From assembly GCA_029565065.1 (NCBI GenBank), contig JAKQOW010000052.1, forward strand, positions 1 through 44,638: a stretch of DNA of 44,638 nucleotides. Reading direction: 5' to 3'. The first letter of the stretch is position 1. Each line of letters opens with the position of its first letter. This stretch comes from Acidobacteriota bacterium. Its GTDB lineage: Bacteria; Acidobacteriota; JAAYUB01. The notes below the pieces were generated by a model. That model did not search any database. It was given only the letters and a program-made list of their open reading frames with translations, and had not been told where the DNA came from. Below are positions 1-9,205 of this stretch, piece by piece. The translations under genes and the position numbers were made by a program.

Positions 1-34
1 GCGCTGCCCGGCTGCGCCGGGCTGCGCCTGGCTA
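1..34. repeat. Right end of a TAGCCAGG-type inverted-repeat element
   Basis: The first 34 bases are identical to 14091-14124, where the same sequence forms the right end of a 204-bp element whose two ends are inverted copies starting TAGCCAGG. The left part of this copy lies outside the window. From about 34 to 130 I see no gene. Confidence 0.6.
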
Positions 35-129
35 TTGTCTTTGAAACTGGACGGGCTTGCCGAAGATCCAGGATCGCGGCACGGAGCTGAAGTTCACCAT
101 CATGCCCCTTTGGTTCCGGCTCCGCCGGG

Positions 130-462
130 TTGGGATCACGATTACGATTACGATCACGATTACGAATCACGAGCACGAGTACGAGTACGAGCACGATCAG
201 GCAGCGGGCAGGCGGGAGGTACCGCGAGCGGCAGCGAGCGGCGCCAGGGGCGGTCCGCCACGACCCCGCGAGCCCCGAACCCCGAACCGCGAACCCCGAT
301 GTCCGCAGCTTGGGAACGAGCCTCGAGTCTCGAGCCTCTAGCCTCGATTCCGATTACGATTACGATCACGATTACGAATTACGAGCACGAGCACCCAACT
401 CCTATCTCCTATCTCCTCACTGTTCACCGTTCACCGTTCACTGTTCACCGTTCACCGTTTTA
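130..462 (+). repeat. Composite short-tandem-repeat cluster A
   Basis: In order this holds: a hexamer array of GATTAC/GATCAC/GAGCAC/GAGTAC words (about 135-199), a CCCGAAC-type heptamer array (268-300), the motif GGGAACGAG followed by CCTCGAG-type heptamers (312-348), a second hexamer array (347-395), CTCCTAT heptamers (399-418) and TTCACCG/TTCACTG heptamers (420-459). The open frames crossing it translate to Asp-Tyr or Arg-rich simple sequence and are not genes. This is the plus-orientation form of a family seen about ten times in the window. Confidence 0.85.
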
Positions 463-470
463 CATAGACC

Positions 471-499
471 TTGCGGGATGCCGGGATTTTAACTATACT
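471..499 (+). promoter_or_regulatory. Putative sigma70-type promoter of the B12-binding gene
   Basis: TTGCGG (471-476) and TATACT (494-499) are separated by 17 bases and lie 35 bases upstream of the start codon at 534, directly after repeat cluster A. The -10 box is close to consensus; the -35 box is weaker. Inferred from sequence only. Confidence 0.45.
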
Positions 500-533
500 T
501 TGCTTTTGAATCGTTGTTGAACGGAGTTTAAAC

Positions 534-938
534 ATGGAACGGAAGATTCGCGTGCTCATCGCCAAGCCGGGCCTTGACGGCCACGACCGCGGCGCCAAGG
601 TCATCGCCCGGGCGCTGCGCGATGCCGGGATGGAGGTCATCTACACGGGGCTGCGCCAGACGCCGGAGCAGATCGTCGCCGCCGCGCTCCAGGAAGACGT
701 GGACGTGATCGGCATCTCCATCCTCTCGGGCGCCCACATGCATCTCTTCCCCAAGATCATGGCCTTGGTGAAGGCCAACCAGATGGACGACGTGCTCGTC
801 TTCGGCGGCGGCATCATCCCCGAGGGGGACGTGCCCCAGCTCCAGGCCATGGGCGTAGCCGCCATCTTCCCCCCCGGCACATCCACCCAGTCGGTGATCG
901 ATTTCCTGAAGGAACGCTTCCAGGCCGCCAAGGCCTGA
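534..938 (+). CDS. Methylmalonyl-CoA mutase C-terminal (B12-binding) subunit
   Basis: A 134-residue cobalamin-binding protein consisting only of the B12-binding Rossmann domain. The motif [10 protein letters not shown] near residue 10 contains the DxHxxG sequence whose His is the lower cobalt ligand, SILSG lies near residue 63 and FGGGIIP near residue 89, all typical of this fold. The length matches the small subunit of split-type methylmalonyl-CoA mutase, which interconverts methylmalonyl-CoA and succinyl-CoA together with a separate catalytic subunit. No catalytic subunit is in the window, so the partner must be encoded elsewhere. The ATG has GGAG 7 bases upstream and a promoter-like pair behind it. 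It could serve a related acyl-CoA mutase (for example isobutyryl- or ethylmalonyl-type), which the domain alone cannot separate. Confidence 0.9.
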   Translation: MERKIRVLIAKPGLDGHDRGAKVIARALRDAGMEVIYTGLRQTPEQIVAAALQEDVDVIGISILSGAHMHLFPKIMALVKANQMDDVLVFGGGIIPEGDVPQLQAMGVAAIFPPGTSTQSVIDFLKERFQAAKA

Positions 939-958
939 GCACCATCCTCCAATAAATT

Positions 959-990
959 GCGCCCCGGACAGCGGCAGCCGTCCGGGGCGC
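959..990. terminator. Hairpin terminator between convergent genes
   Basis: A perfect 11-bp stem (959-969 with 980-990, GCGCCCCGGAC arm) encloses a 10-base loop and is followed by TGTGTTT. It lies 21 bases after the B12-binding gene and before the end of the opposing gene. The T-tract is imperfect, so termination strength is uncertain. Confidence 0.6.
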
Positions 991-1038
991 TGTGTTTATG
1001 CGGGGGCGCCCGTCCGAGCGCGGGTTCCGCCGGCGGCG

Positions 1039-1743
1039 CTAGCGGCCGCCCTCTGCGAGCATCCGGTGCACCTCCTGGGGGACCGGCCCCTGGGCCCAGA
1101 AGCGCAGCTCGGTGATCTCGTCGGGGGCCGAGCGGCCGTACTTGTAGAAGATGAGCAGGAACTGGCGGTCGTCGAGGCGGCGGTACTCCTTGAGCGAATC
1201 CCATTCCTTCACGAACGCCCGGTCGGCGCACTTGGCCGCACCCGTCTCGAAGACGATCTTGTCCTCGCGCAGCACCAGGGTGCCCATGCAGTTGGGCCCG
1301 TTGAGGTCCAGCTCGACTTTCAGCCGGTACGGCAGCTCCACCGGCTCGGCGGGCTGGCCGGCCGGCGCCATGGCCCGGGGACCCATCCGGCCCTGGATGT
1401 AGCCGATGGCGGCCATGTTGTCGGGGTTGTCGGTGCTGAACTTCATCACGTACTTCTGCCCCTTGCCGTGCACGGTGTCGGAGAAGAACACGTGGAACTC
1501 CCAGGTCGAGTCGAACACGATCCGCTCGATGTTGGCGTACTCCCAGATCCGGCCGCAGCCCACGTTCTTGGACTCGAAGACCACCTTGTCGTCCCGCACG
1601 ATGAGGGTGCCCTGGCACTCGCCGCTGCGGTGGTTGTGCTCCACCTTGATCTGGTAGAGGGTCTCGGCCAGCGCGGGCGCCGCCAGTACGACGGCGACGA
1701 ACAGGAGCAGCGCAGCCAGCCGCCAAGTCGCTATCCGATGCAT
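1039..1743 (-). CDS. Exported protein with two tandem homologous domains
   Basis: A 234-residue protein with a clear signal peptide (residues 1-26, ending APALAE). The mature part is an internal duplication: around residues 29-52 and 139-162 the same pattern recurs, Y-x-[IL]-K-V-E followed by C-x-GTL-[IV]-x-R-[DE]-DK-[IV]-VFE. Each half carries a conserved Cys before GTL and a second Cys about 25 residues later, which suggests one disulfide per domain outside the cytoplasm. I do not recognise the family. The ATG has GGAGGT 4 bases upstream. It converges on the B12-binding gene and has no same-strand partner nearby. An envelope or periplasmic role is inferred; no catalytic signature is visible. 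Confidence 0.75.
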   Translation of the reverse strand: MHRIATWRLAALLLFVAVVLAAPALAETLYQIKVEHNHRSGECQGTLIVRDDKVVFESKNVGCGRIWEYANIERIVFDSTWEFHVFFSDTVHGKGQKYVMKFSTDNPDNMAAIGYIQGRMGPRAMAPAGQPAEPVELPYRLKVELDLNGPNCMGTLVLREDKIVFETGAAKCADRAFVKEWDSLKEYRRLDDRQFLLIFYKYGRSAPDEITELRFWAQGPVPQEVHRMLAEGGR

Positions 1744-1958
1744 GTGTACCTCCAGGTTCAGATGACGTGGTGTCAGGATAGCTCAAACCGGCCGCCGCCG
1801 CAAGCGGCCGGCGCACCGCCGGAGTGAATTCCGCCGCCGCTGGCCACCGCCGCCCGGCACGACCGGCGGCCGCATTTTTCCAATTTGCGGCTATCTTTTT
1901 AGCCGGCCACCGCGTATACATTGCTTTTACGATCCCGATCCGAATGGAGGACCCACTC

Positions 1959-3326
1959 ATGGATGCCCTGGAATTTTTAGCCCAACATGAAGCCGACAAC
2001 CTGGAGCAGCTCAAGGAACTGCTGCGGATCCCCAGCGTCAGCGCCCAGTCCGAGCACGCCGCCGACACGCGCCGCTGCGCCGGCTGGGTGGCGGACCACC
2101 TGCGCGGCATCGGCCTGGCGGCCGAGGTGTGCGAGACCGGCGGCCACCCGGCGGTGATCGCCGAGTACCAGGGGCCCGCCGGCGCGCCGACGGTGCTCGT
2201 TTACGGCCACTACGACGTCCAGCCGGTCGACCCGGTGGAGCTTTGGAAAAGCACGCCCTTCGATCCCATCGAGTCGGACGGCTACCTGCTGGCGCGCGGC
2301 GTCACCGACGACAAGGGGCAGTTCTTCGCCCACGTCAAGGGCGTCGAGGCGTGCCTCCGCACCGCCGGCGCCATCCCGTGCAGCCTGAAGTTCCTCATCG
2401 AGGGCGAGGAGGAATCCGGCTCCGCCCACCTGAACGCGTTCATCGAGGCCAACCGCGAGCGGCTGGCCGCCGACGTGGTGGTGATCTCCGACGGCTGCCA
2501 ATACGGGCCGGACATGCCCGCCATCAACTTCGGCCTCCGCGGGCTGGCGTTCGTCGAGGTCCGGCTCACCGGCCCCGACCGGGACCTGCACTCGGGCTCC
2601 TACGGCGGCGCCGTGGCCAATCCCGTGAACATGCTGGCCCGGATGATCGGCCAGCTCCACTTCGCCGACGGCCGCATCCGGGTGCCCGGCTTCTACGACC
2701 AGGTGTACACGGCCACCGCGTGGGAGCGGGAGCAGTTCGCCCGGCTGCCGTTCGACGCGAAGGCGTACCGGCGCTCCACCGGCGCGCCGGCGCTCTGGGG
2801 CGAGCCGGGCTTCACGCCCCTGGAGCGCACCTGGATCCGGCCCACCCTCGACGTCAACGGCATCACCGGCGGCTACCAGGGCGAGGGGGGCAAGACCATC
2901 ATCCCGGCGTGGGCCTCGGCCAAGATCACCATGCGCCTGGTGCCCGACATGACCCCCGAGGACACGGCGGCCAAGCTCGAGGCGTACCTGCGGCAGATCT
3001 GCCCGCCGTCGGTCCGGCTGGAGGTGATCCACCACGGCGGCGCCCCGGCGGTGCAGGTGCCCGTGGACGGCCCCTGGCTCGAAGCGGCCGCACGCGCGCT
3101 CGAGACGGGCTTCGGCCGGCGCCCCTTCTTCACGAAGGAGGGCGGCTCGATCCCGGTGGTGGGCACCTTCAAGTCGGTGCTGGGCATCGACACCCTGCTC
3201 ATCGGCTTCGGCCAGCAGACCGACAATCCGCATTCGCCCAACGAGCGGATGCTCATCCGCGATTTCCACCGGGGCTGCCGCACGGCGGTGGCCCTGTTCC
3301 ACGAACTGGCCGGCGTGCGCCGCTGA
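1959..3326 (+). CDS. M20 family dipeptidase
   Basis: A 455-residue M20 metallopeptidase of the PepV/carnosinase-like dipeptidase group. Visible metal-site motifs are YGHYDVQP (His84, with the conserved Asp86), TDDKG (bridging Asp near 117), EGEEESGS (Glu pair near 150) and NPHSPNE near the C-terminus (last His ligand). The central dimerisation (lid) domain contains GLRG and DLHSG. The start at 1959 has GGAGG 8 bases upstream and gives a normal family N-terminus; the open frame continues upstream without family similarity. No signal peptide, so it acts in the cytoplasm on di- or tripeptides. It lies 74 bases before an exported S9 peptidase on the same strand, consistent with a two-gene peptide-utilisation unit. 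Confidence 0.92.
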   Translation: MDALEFLAQHEADNLEQLKELLRIPSVSAQSEHAADTRRCAGWVADHLRGIGLAAEVCETGGHPAVIAEYQGPAGAPTVLVYGHYDVQPVDPVELWKSTPFDPIESDGYLLARGVTDDKGQFFAHVKGVEACLRTAGAIPCSLKFLIEGEEESGSAHLNAFIEANRERLAADVVVISDGCQYGPDMPAINFGLRGLAFVEVRLTGPDRDLHSGSYGGAVANPVNMLARMIGQLHFADGRIRVPGFYDQVYTATAWEREQFARLPFDAKAYRRSTGAPALWGEPGFTPLERTWIRPTLDVNGITGGYQGEGGKTIIPAWASAKITMRLVPDMTPEDTAAKLEAYLRQICPPSVRLEVIHHGGAPAVQVPVDGPWLEAAARALETGFGRRPFFTKEGGSIPVVGTFKSVLGIDTLLIGFGQQTDNPHSPNERMLIRDFHRGCRTAVALFHELAGVRR

Positions 3327-3400
3327 CTGCCGGCGGCCGCACGCTATGGGCGGAGTCCGCGGGATTCCGCCCGCCACGCAATCTGAAGAGGAGTGACGAC

Positions 3401-5656
3401 ATGCGCCAGATTCTGACCGTGTGCCTGATTCTCGCCGGCCTGCTGCTCTCGGCGACGGCCGCGCCGCAGGGGGCCGAACCGTCCGCCCCGCCGCTGACCA
3501 TCGACGAGGTGCTGAGCCCGGCGCACCGGACGGCGTTCCGGCTGCCGTCCTACTACTGGCTCCCCGGCGACGGCATCCTGTTGTTCGACCCGGCGAAGAA
3601 AGACGCCGAGCGGGTCCTGGAGCGCTACGACCCGGCCACCGGCGCGCGCACCCCGCTGCTGGCGGATCCGGCCGCGGCGCTGAAGGGGCTCAACGAGCTG
3701 CTGACCGCCGGCGGAGGGACGGCCGAGGAGCACCTGGGCGAGCCCCTGGAGCTGGACGCCGCGGGGAAGCGGGCCCTGCACCTGATCGCCGACGACGTCT
3801 TCCTGCAGGACCTGGTCAGCGGGGCTTTCCGGCGGATCACGCGCACGCCCGCCGCAGAGGCCGAGCCGCATTTCTCGCCCGACGGCCGGTGGGTGGCGTA
3901 CCACCGGGAGCACAATCTGTACGTCACCCGGCTGGCTGACGGCAAGGAGCACGCCCTCACCCGCGACGGCCGCGACACCCTGCTCAACGGCACCCTGTCC
4001 TGGGTGTACTGGGAGGAGATCTTCGGCCGGGAGGACCTGGGCTACTGGTGGTCGCCCGACTCCACGGCGATGGTGTACCTCAAGTCGGACGAGTCAAAGG
4101 TGCCGGTCTCCTACTTCCCCGACTACGAGCCGGCCACGCCGGCGGTGCACCGCCAGCGCTATCCCAAGGCGGGCGAGACGAACCCGTCCGTGTCGGTCTG
4201 GCTCGCCGAGGTGCCAAGCGGCAAGGCCCGGCGCGTCGCATTCACCGATCCCGAGCTCGAGTACGTCGTGCGGGTGCACTGGCTCCCCCACGGCCGCAGC
4301 GTCGCCGTCCAGACCATGAACCGGGCCCAGAACCGCCTGAAGCTCTGGCTGGTGGACCGCCGCCGCGCGACCGCCCGCGTGATCCTCACCGAGGAGAGCC
4401 CCACGGTGGTGAGCATCCACGACGATCTGGCCTTCACCGCCGACGGCGCCCGCTTCGTCTGGGCCTCGGAGCGCGACGGCCGCAATCGGCTGTACCTGTA
4501 CGAAATCAGCGGGAAACTGGTCCGTGCCCTCACCCCCGCGAACCTGCTGGTGCGCGCCTCCAGCGGTGTGGCCTGGGTGCGGGGTGGGCTGTGCGCCCTG
4601 GACGAGGCCGGCGGCTGGATCTATTACACCGCCACCGACGGCGCGCCCATCGCCCCGGCGCTCTACCGCTCGCCCCTGGCCGGCGGGGCCGCCGAGCGGC
4701 TGACCCGGGAGCCGGGCAGCCACCGGGTGGGCTTCAGCCCGTCGCGGCAGTACTTCTTCGACGAACATTCGTCCATGCGCCGGCCGCCGGGGCTGACCCT
4801 GCACCGGGCCGACGGTGAGGCGATGCGCGTCGTGGCGGCGCCGGCCGTGGACCACGCCGCGAAGCTGGGCCTGCTCTACCCCGAGTACCTCGCCATCCCG
4901 GCCGAGGACGGCTTCGCGCTGCCCGCGCAGATCCTCAAGCCGGCGGCGCTGGAGCCGGGCCGCCGCTATCCCGTGATCCTCTACGTCTACGGCGGGCCCA
5001 ACGCCCCGGTGGTGGGCGACCGCTGGGGCCGCGACCTGCTCATGAACAACCTGCTGGTGCAGCGCGGCTACATCTGGATGGCCGTGGACAACCGCAGCGC
5101 CTCCGGCCTGGGCAAGGCGCTCGAGGACACCGTCCACCACAAGCTCATGAGCGGCGGCGAGGTGGCCGACATCGTGGCCGCCGTGCGCTGGATCAAGCGC
5201 CAGCCGTGGGCGGACCCGGAGCGCGTGGGCGTGTGGGGCTGGAGCGGCGGCGGCACGTTCACCGTCCAACTCATGAGCCAGAGCCGGGAGTTCCGCGCCG
5301 GCATCGCCGTGGCGGGCGTGTACGACTTCCGCTACTACGACTCGGTCTGGGCGGAGCACCTCCTGGGACTGCCCAAGGACAATCCCGAGGGCTACAAGGC
5401 CGGCGCGCCGGCCACCTGGGCCAAGAACCTGCATGGACGGCTCTTCCTCGTCCACGGCCTGGCCGACGACAACGTCCATCCCCAGAACGCCTGGCGGCTG
5501 ACCGACGAGCTCATCGCGGCGAAGATCCCGTTCGACCTGATGGTCTATCCGCGGCAGGGCCACGGCATCCGCGCCCCGGCCAGCTACCGGCACCTGATGA
5601 CGGCGCTGCTGGATTTTTGGGAGAGATGGTTGAAGGGAGTGAACGGTGAACGGTGA
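3401..5656 (+). CDS. Exported S9 family (DPP IV-like) prolyl peptidase
   Basis: A 751-residue protein with a signal peptide (about residues 1-25), an N-terminal eight-blade-type DPP IV beta-propeller (about 60-480) and a C-terminal alpha/beta-hydrolase domain. The triad is visible: Ser615 in GWSGGG, Asp689 in GLADDNVHP and His721 in RQGHGIR. The family removes N-terminal dipeptides, mainly after Pro or Ala. The start has GAGGAG 7 bases upstream. It probably feeds dipeptides to the M20 enzyme just upstream. Oddity: the last residues and the stop (GVNGER-stop) are encoded by GTGAACG heptamers of repeat cluster B, so the native C-terminus may have been overwritten by the repeat. A longer open frame extends back through the M20 gene in another frame and is not used. 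Confidence 0.93.
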   Translation: MRQILTVCLILAGLLLSATAAPQGAEPSAPPLTIDEVLSPAHRTAFRLPSYYWLPGDGILLFDPAKKDAERVLERYDPATGARTPLLADPAAALKGLNELLTAGGGTAEEHLGEPLELDAAGKRALHLIADDVFLQDLVSGAFRRITRTPAAEAEPHFSPDGRWVAYHREHNLYVTRLADGKEHALTRDGRDTLLNGTLSWVYWEEIFGREDLGYWWSPDSTAMVYLKSDESKVPVSYFPDYEPATPAVHRQRYPKAGETNPSVSVWLAEVPSGKARRVAFTDPELEYVVRVHWLPHGRSVAVQTMNRAQNRLKLWLVDRRRATARVILTEESPTVVSIHDDLAFTADGARFVWASERDGRNRLYLYEISGKLVRALTPANLLVRASSGVAWVRGGLCALDEAGGWIYYTATDGAPIAPALYRSPLAGGAAERLTREPGSHRVGFSPSRQYFFDEHSSMRRPPGLTLHRADGEAMRVVAAPAVDHAAKLGLLYPEYLAIPAEDGFALPAQILKPAALEPGRRYPVILYVYGGPNAPVVGDRWGRDLLMNNLLVQRGYIWMAVDNRSASGLGKALEDTVHHKLMSGGEVADIVAAVRWIKRQPWADPERVGVWGWSGGGTFTVQLMSQSREFRAGIAVAGVYDFRYYDSVWAEHLLGLPKDNPEGYKAGAPATWAKNLHGRLFLVHGLADDNVHPQNAWRLTDELIAAKIPFDLMVYPRQGHGIRAPASYRHLMTALLDFWERWLKGVNGER

Positions 5657-5703
5657 ACGGTGAAGAGTGAAGAGTGAGGAGATAGGATACAGTAGATAGG
5701 AGA
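5637..5703. repeat. Repeat cluster B (left half of a split cluster)
   Basis: GTGAACG/GTGAAGA heptamers (5637-5675) followed by ATAGGAG-type heptamers (to about 5703), then an abrupt change to AT-rich DNA. The same two modules in the same order begin cluster H, where they continue into the CGTAAT hexamer array. Here that continuation is found only at 9206, beyond the AT-rich island. Confidence 0.75.
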
Positions 5704-5860
5704 TTAATGTATGTTATAGTGTTAAACTTAAGACAGAACTGTGTTCTACTATTTCGTGTGGTTGATTTGCAATTTCGACAGTTTGTATTTTAGACTATGA
5801 TAATTTTTACTCGATTTAAACACTATTTTTTAAAATCCGACGACACAGGAGAAATATTTG

Positions 5861-7360
5861 ATGACTAAAATTAGTAGAATTTTTCCATATTATCTAATTT
5901 TCAGTTTTTTTATTTCTTTCAACTTCTCTCAACAGAATCCTCCCGATCCATATTCATATTATTATCCTGATTCTCTTGGTAATGGTTCATCTGATGGAAT
6001 AATACATTCTCCTGGAAAGGGTTGGGCCGCTTATGTTTCTTGGCAGCCAGATATATTTAGAAATTACGATGATCTTGAATCAAAATTTGAAACTTTAATT
6101 TCTGGCGGTTGCAATATATTATATTTAAGGCCTACATGGAAAGAATTCACCAATGATTATGCCCAACTTTGCAGTTTCATGCAAAATATTCAAGATTTCA
6201 ACTCTGGAAAGAATTTATGGGAAGATAAAATCAAAGTAATTATACGAGTAATGGTCACAAATACTTGCAACGAAGATAATTCTGACTACCCATACTATAT
6301 TAGCCCTGATTCTTTATGGCAGCTTTGCTATAACTCGAGCCCCTGTACTTCCCATATATATTATTTTTGTGGACAAGAAAACGACTATCAGATAAGAGAG
6401 CTAAAATACACATCTAGTACTGCTAGAGTAGTCTTTCTTGATTATCTATCAAATATCTCAAATTTTCTCGAAGAAAACGGACAAAATGTAATCGCAATTG
6501 ATTCTGGGTTCATGGGGGATTGGGGTGAAAACCATTTGCTGATGTATTCGTTCTATGGAAATAATGATTGGAATTCTTTTCTAAGTGCATATTCACTTTG
6601 GTTTTCAGATTTTATCAGTGCGGTAAATCAATATAACGTAATCGTATTTTCTTGTGCCAACAATCACTGGTACTTTCTGTCTCCTTCAATAGCAAATGAT
6701 ATGTTTTCTTTAATGAAATCAAAAGGCTTTACATTGCGCAGGGACAGCCCTCCTGAGGTTGATCCCATTGAATTCAACTCGATGTATACAAATTTCGTTC
6801 TCTCCTCAAGTCCTTCGATGATTGAATGGGATCAAAATGATGGACTATTGAATGATTTCACGTTAAGATATCCAAATTTTTCGCAATTGCAAATGGTACA
6901 CCATGATATAGATGGGTGGGGTTTGGAACCAGCTATTTCTTCTCTTACAGATCCCGACTATTTATTATTTATGAATAAATTGGGATATCGTCTTAGAATC
7001 AATCATGTACGCTACGTTGTAAAACAAAATTTGTTTATCAATATAAGTAATATTGGCTATGGATTTTGCGTTAATGATATTCGCATACTCTTGAAGGTAA
7101 AACAGATCTCGACACAAAATTTCATTGTCTTAAAAACATCAACTGTAACCAATTCTACAATAAGAACATTGCGCCGCGGAGGAGTTGATTGTCTTGATGT
7201 TGGTTTTGCCTGGCCAACGCGTCCAGTTGGAACTGAACCAGATTTTTATATTTCGCTTCAGGTTAAGGACAAAAAAACTGGAACTTGGGTAGATGTTCCT
7301 TGGTCTAATAATAACAATGGTGAAACTTTACCTTCCAAAAATTTAAAGCTCATTTTGTAA
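5861..7360 (+). CDS. Exported DUF4832-like putative glycoside-hydrolase-fold protein
   Basis: A protein of about 499 residues with a signal peptide (hydrophobic stretch around residues 8-24). Near residue 50 it has SPGKGWAAY and, 40 residues on, LYLRPTWKEF. These resemble the start of the DUF4832/beta-galactosidase-like TIM-barrel family, which typically has NPxKGW-type and [LI]Y[LI]R-x-x-W motifs. Further barrel-like signatures are DSGFMGDWGEN near residue 213 and a beta-rich C-terminal region from about 380. The ATG at 5861 has AGGAG 9 bases upstream; a TTG one codon earlier is less likely. Codon use is AT-rich throughout, unlike the rest of the window, and supports recent acquisition. Substrate unknown; a carbohydrate-related role in the envelope is inferred from the fold guess only. 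Confidence 0.6.
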   Translation: MTKISRIFPYYLIFSFFISFNFSQQNPPDPYSYYYPDSLGNGSSDGIIHSPGKGWAAYVSWQPDIFRNYDDLESKFETLISGGCNILYLRPTWKEFTNDYAQLCSFMQNIQDFNSGKNLWEDKIKVIIRVMVTNTCNEDNSDYPYYISPDSLWQLCYNSSPCTSHIYYFCGQENDYQIRELKYTSSTARVVFLDYLSNISNFLEENGQNVIAIDSGFMGDWGENHLLMYSFYGNNDWNSFLSAYSLWFSDFISAVNQYNVIVFSCANNHWYFLSPSIANDMFSLMKSKGFTLRRDSPPEVDPIEFNSMYTNFVLSSSPSMIEWDQNDGLLNDFTLRYPNFSQLQMVHHDIDGWGLEPAISSLTDPDYLLFMNKLGYRLRINHVRYVVKQNLFINISNIGYGFCVNDIRILLKVKQISTQNFIVLKTSTVTNSTIRTLRRGGVDCLDVGFAWPTRPVGTEPDFYISLQVKDKKTGTWVDVPWSNNNNGETLPSKNLKLIL

Positions 7361-7560
7361 GAATATTTGAAAACTAGAAAAAATGTTTATAGAGCAGCTT
7401 ACCTGAATCAAGCTTTGTTCGATGCGTTTCGTGTATGTCTGCCGATTGGTGGGTAGGCAAACAATTATAATAGATTTTCCGAGACCCCATTAAAACTCGC
7501 ATTACAATCATTATATTTCAAATAGAAGTGGTTTTGTGGTTAGAGAAGATTTTCTAAAAT

Positions 7561-8907
7561 TTAAGGATTTTTCATTGCAATGACAAAAAATTCCTCTCCA
7601 AGTCCGAGTTTTTGTGCAACCGTTGGCCATAAATGTTTGGCATCTTTATCGGAGGAGAAAAAATTGTTGGTTTTTAAATACTTCACATCTAGTTTGGCTT
7701 TTTTCAACATATCGAGTAGTTCACTCTTTGAAAATTCGGTGTGATAAAAAAATTTTCCATCAATTTCTTGGTGTATATCTCGTCTTGGTAACCTTTCTGA
7801 ATTAAATTGCCCCATAAATATTCGATAAAACATAACGGGATTTCTAATCATCTTAAAATGTGCCCGATTATTTGTTGTTAAGATTGCTCTGCCCCCTGGA
7901 CGAAGGACACGATATATTTCCATCAACCCAGCTATAGGATCATGAAGATGCTCAAGTACGTCTGTGAAGACAACATAATCAAAAGAATCTGTTGCCAAAG
8001 GAATACGCATTGCATTCGCAAGGATGGCATCACTGTTGAATAACTTTCGAAAGGCGAGGACGTTGAAATCTTGTGTATCTAACCCGATCAATTGGCAACC
8101 ATGTTCTTCAAAGAACCGGTTGACCTCTTGATGTGTTATTCCTCCACATCCAAGGCACAGGATACTTTTTCCCTCAAGAGTCATCGACCTCATTTTTTTA
8201 AATATTTTATGTAAATACTTCGCCTTTCTCGATACAAATTTCCGCTGTTCAGTTTCCATTTGCCACGTTTCTTTTTCATCGTTTTCCACATCAAGTTTGA
8301 AATCGCGATTACAACTTTCAAGAAGATTAAATCCTCCTCCGAAGTGTCTTCTTTCGGAGAGTAATCCGCGTTCACAAAGGTCGGCCAAACGAGACGCATG
8401 TGTTCTAAAGTAATTTTCCTTACATATATAAAAGTGGTTCGCTGATGCAATCCACGCTCTAAAATACCCCATAATCATGAAGATAACTATACTCGCCAGT
8501 GCTGTTGTAAAGATGAGAGATGTAAACAAATTCAGTTTGAAAAAGAGTACAAATAAAGTGGCAAGTGCCAGCGACGAGAGCAGAACGAATCGTTTCTGAT
8601 TATCACGATGAGTGCGAATTTTATATTTTAAACTCTCTTCAAAAGCGTCATGTTTTAGAATTCGCCAATTGTTCAAAGTTTTAAAATTTAGCACATTATC
8701 TTTGTAATCATGATTCCATAATCGCACACAAACGTCATCTTCCAACCAAAGTACGGGTATTTCTTGAAAAATTTTATATTCCAAATGACAAACGGCACAT
8801 TCCAAGTTAGATTGTTTTTTATTATTGTCGTTTTCTGCACCATCCTGTTTTACAATCATCATTCCGAGGCAAATCGGACATCTCAGCTTCAAAACAAAAT
8901 CTTTCAT
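7561..8907 (-). CDS. Membrane-associated SAM methyltransferase with N-terminal zinc ribbon
   Basis: A 448-residue protein in three parts. Residues about 7-45 carry CPIC and CAVC pairs (Trm112-like zinc ribbon). Residues about 105-150 form one or two hydrophobic membrane segments. The C-terminal half is a class I methyltransferase (type 11): motif I ILCLGCGG, an acidic residue after beta 2 (GLDTQDF), FTDVLEHLHDP and LRPGGRAIL. Start chosen at 8907, where GGAG lies 10 bases upstream; the frame extends 20 codons further without a ribosome site. Such zinc-ribbon methyltransferases are common in surface-polysaccharide or glycan loci, but no such genes are adjacent. It is convergent with the other island gene. 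Substrate unknown. Confidence 0.75.
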   Translation of the reverse strand: MKDFVLKLRCPICLGMMIVKQDGAENDNNKKQSNLECAVCHLEYKIFQEIPVLWLEDDVCVRLWNHDYKDNVLNFKTLNNWRILKHDAFEESLKYKIRTHRDNQKRFVLLSSLALATLFVLFFKLNLFTSLIFTTALASIVIFMIMGYFRAWIASANHFYICKENYFRTHASRLADLCERGLLSERRHFGGGFNLLESCNRDFKLDVENDEKETWQMETEQRKFVSRKAKYLHKIFKKMRSMTLEGKSILCLGCGGITHQEVNRFFEEHGCQLIGLDTQDFNVLAFRKLFNSDAILANAMRIPLATDSFDYVVFTDVLEHLHDPIAGLMEIYRVLRPGGRAILTTNNRAHFKMIRNPVMFYRIFMGQFNSERLPRRDIHQEIDGKFFYHTEFSKSELLDMLKKAKLDVKYLKTNNFFSSDKDAKHLWPTVAQKLGLGEEFFVIAMKNP

Positions 8908-9205
8908 TATGGTATTACTCCGTTTACAAATTGATAAATCAAAGTAATCATTTAGTATATCTCTCAAGCACTTAATCGATGATTTTTAGTGGTTTTGTTA
9001 AAAACTTCAACCTCTCTTAATACTACTTTCTTTACATTAACAAATCAATTTTTCTGTTGATTTGTTGGTTAGACTCACACACAGATAGAATATAGTACAT
9101 CACGAACAATGCAATCTCACGATGATTCTCACATACAGATTGCGCAGTTCGTCCTGGAATGCAACTCGTTTAAACCCGATCACGCAAGTTGCATTTCCCA
9201 CCCAT

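Larger units (their letters stand above)
5704..9205. mobile_element. AT-rich genomic island inserted in a repeat cluster
   Basis: About 3.5 kb with G+C near 33-40% by eye, against about 65-70% on both sides. It carries two intact genes on opposite strands and no recognisable integrase, transposase or tRNA. Its borders coincide with the boundary between the ATAGGAG module (cluster B) and the CGTAAT module (cluster C). I found no direct repeat at the ends. The stretches 5704-5860, 7361-7560 and 8908-9205 hold no gene I can support. Acquisition by horizontal transfer is inferred from composition; the mode of insertion is unknown. Confidence 0.7.

Noticed and set aside
35..520. Open frames rich in Asp-Tyr, Arg-Gly or Leu-Ser repeats over the repeat clusters
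   Set aside because: They are translations of hexamer and heptamer DNA in several frames at once, with no ribosome sites or domain similarity.
641..2110. Other long opposite-strand frames in GC-rich genes (for example 1977-3377, 4094-5593, 10564-12789, 15885-18878)
   Set aside because: They are shadows of well-supported genes, with Arg/Pro/Gly/Ala-rich translations and no domain motifs.
2129..3400. Long N-terminal extension of the S9 peptidase frame
   Set aside because: It lies out of frame over the M20 gene and is Arg/Pro-rich; the ATG at 3401 has a ribosome site and signal peptide.
5704..9205. Prophage or integrative element with tRNA attachment site
   Set aside because: No integrase, phage gene, tRNA or direct repeats seen; only composition and repeat borders mark the island.
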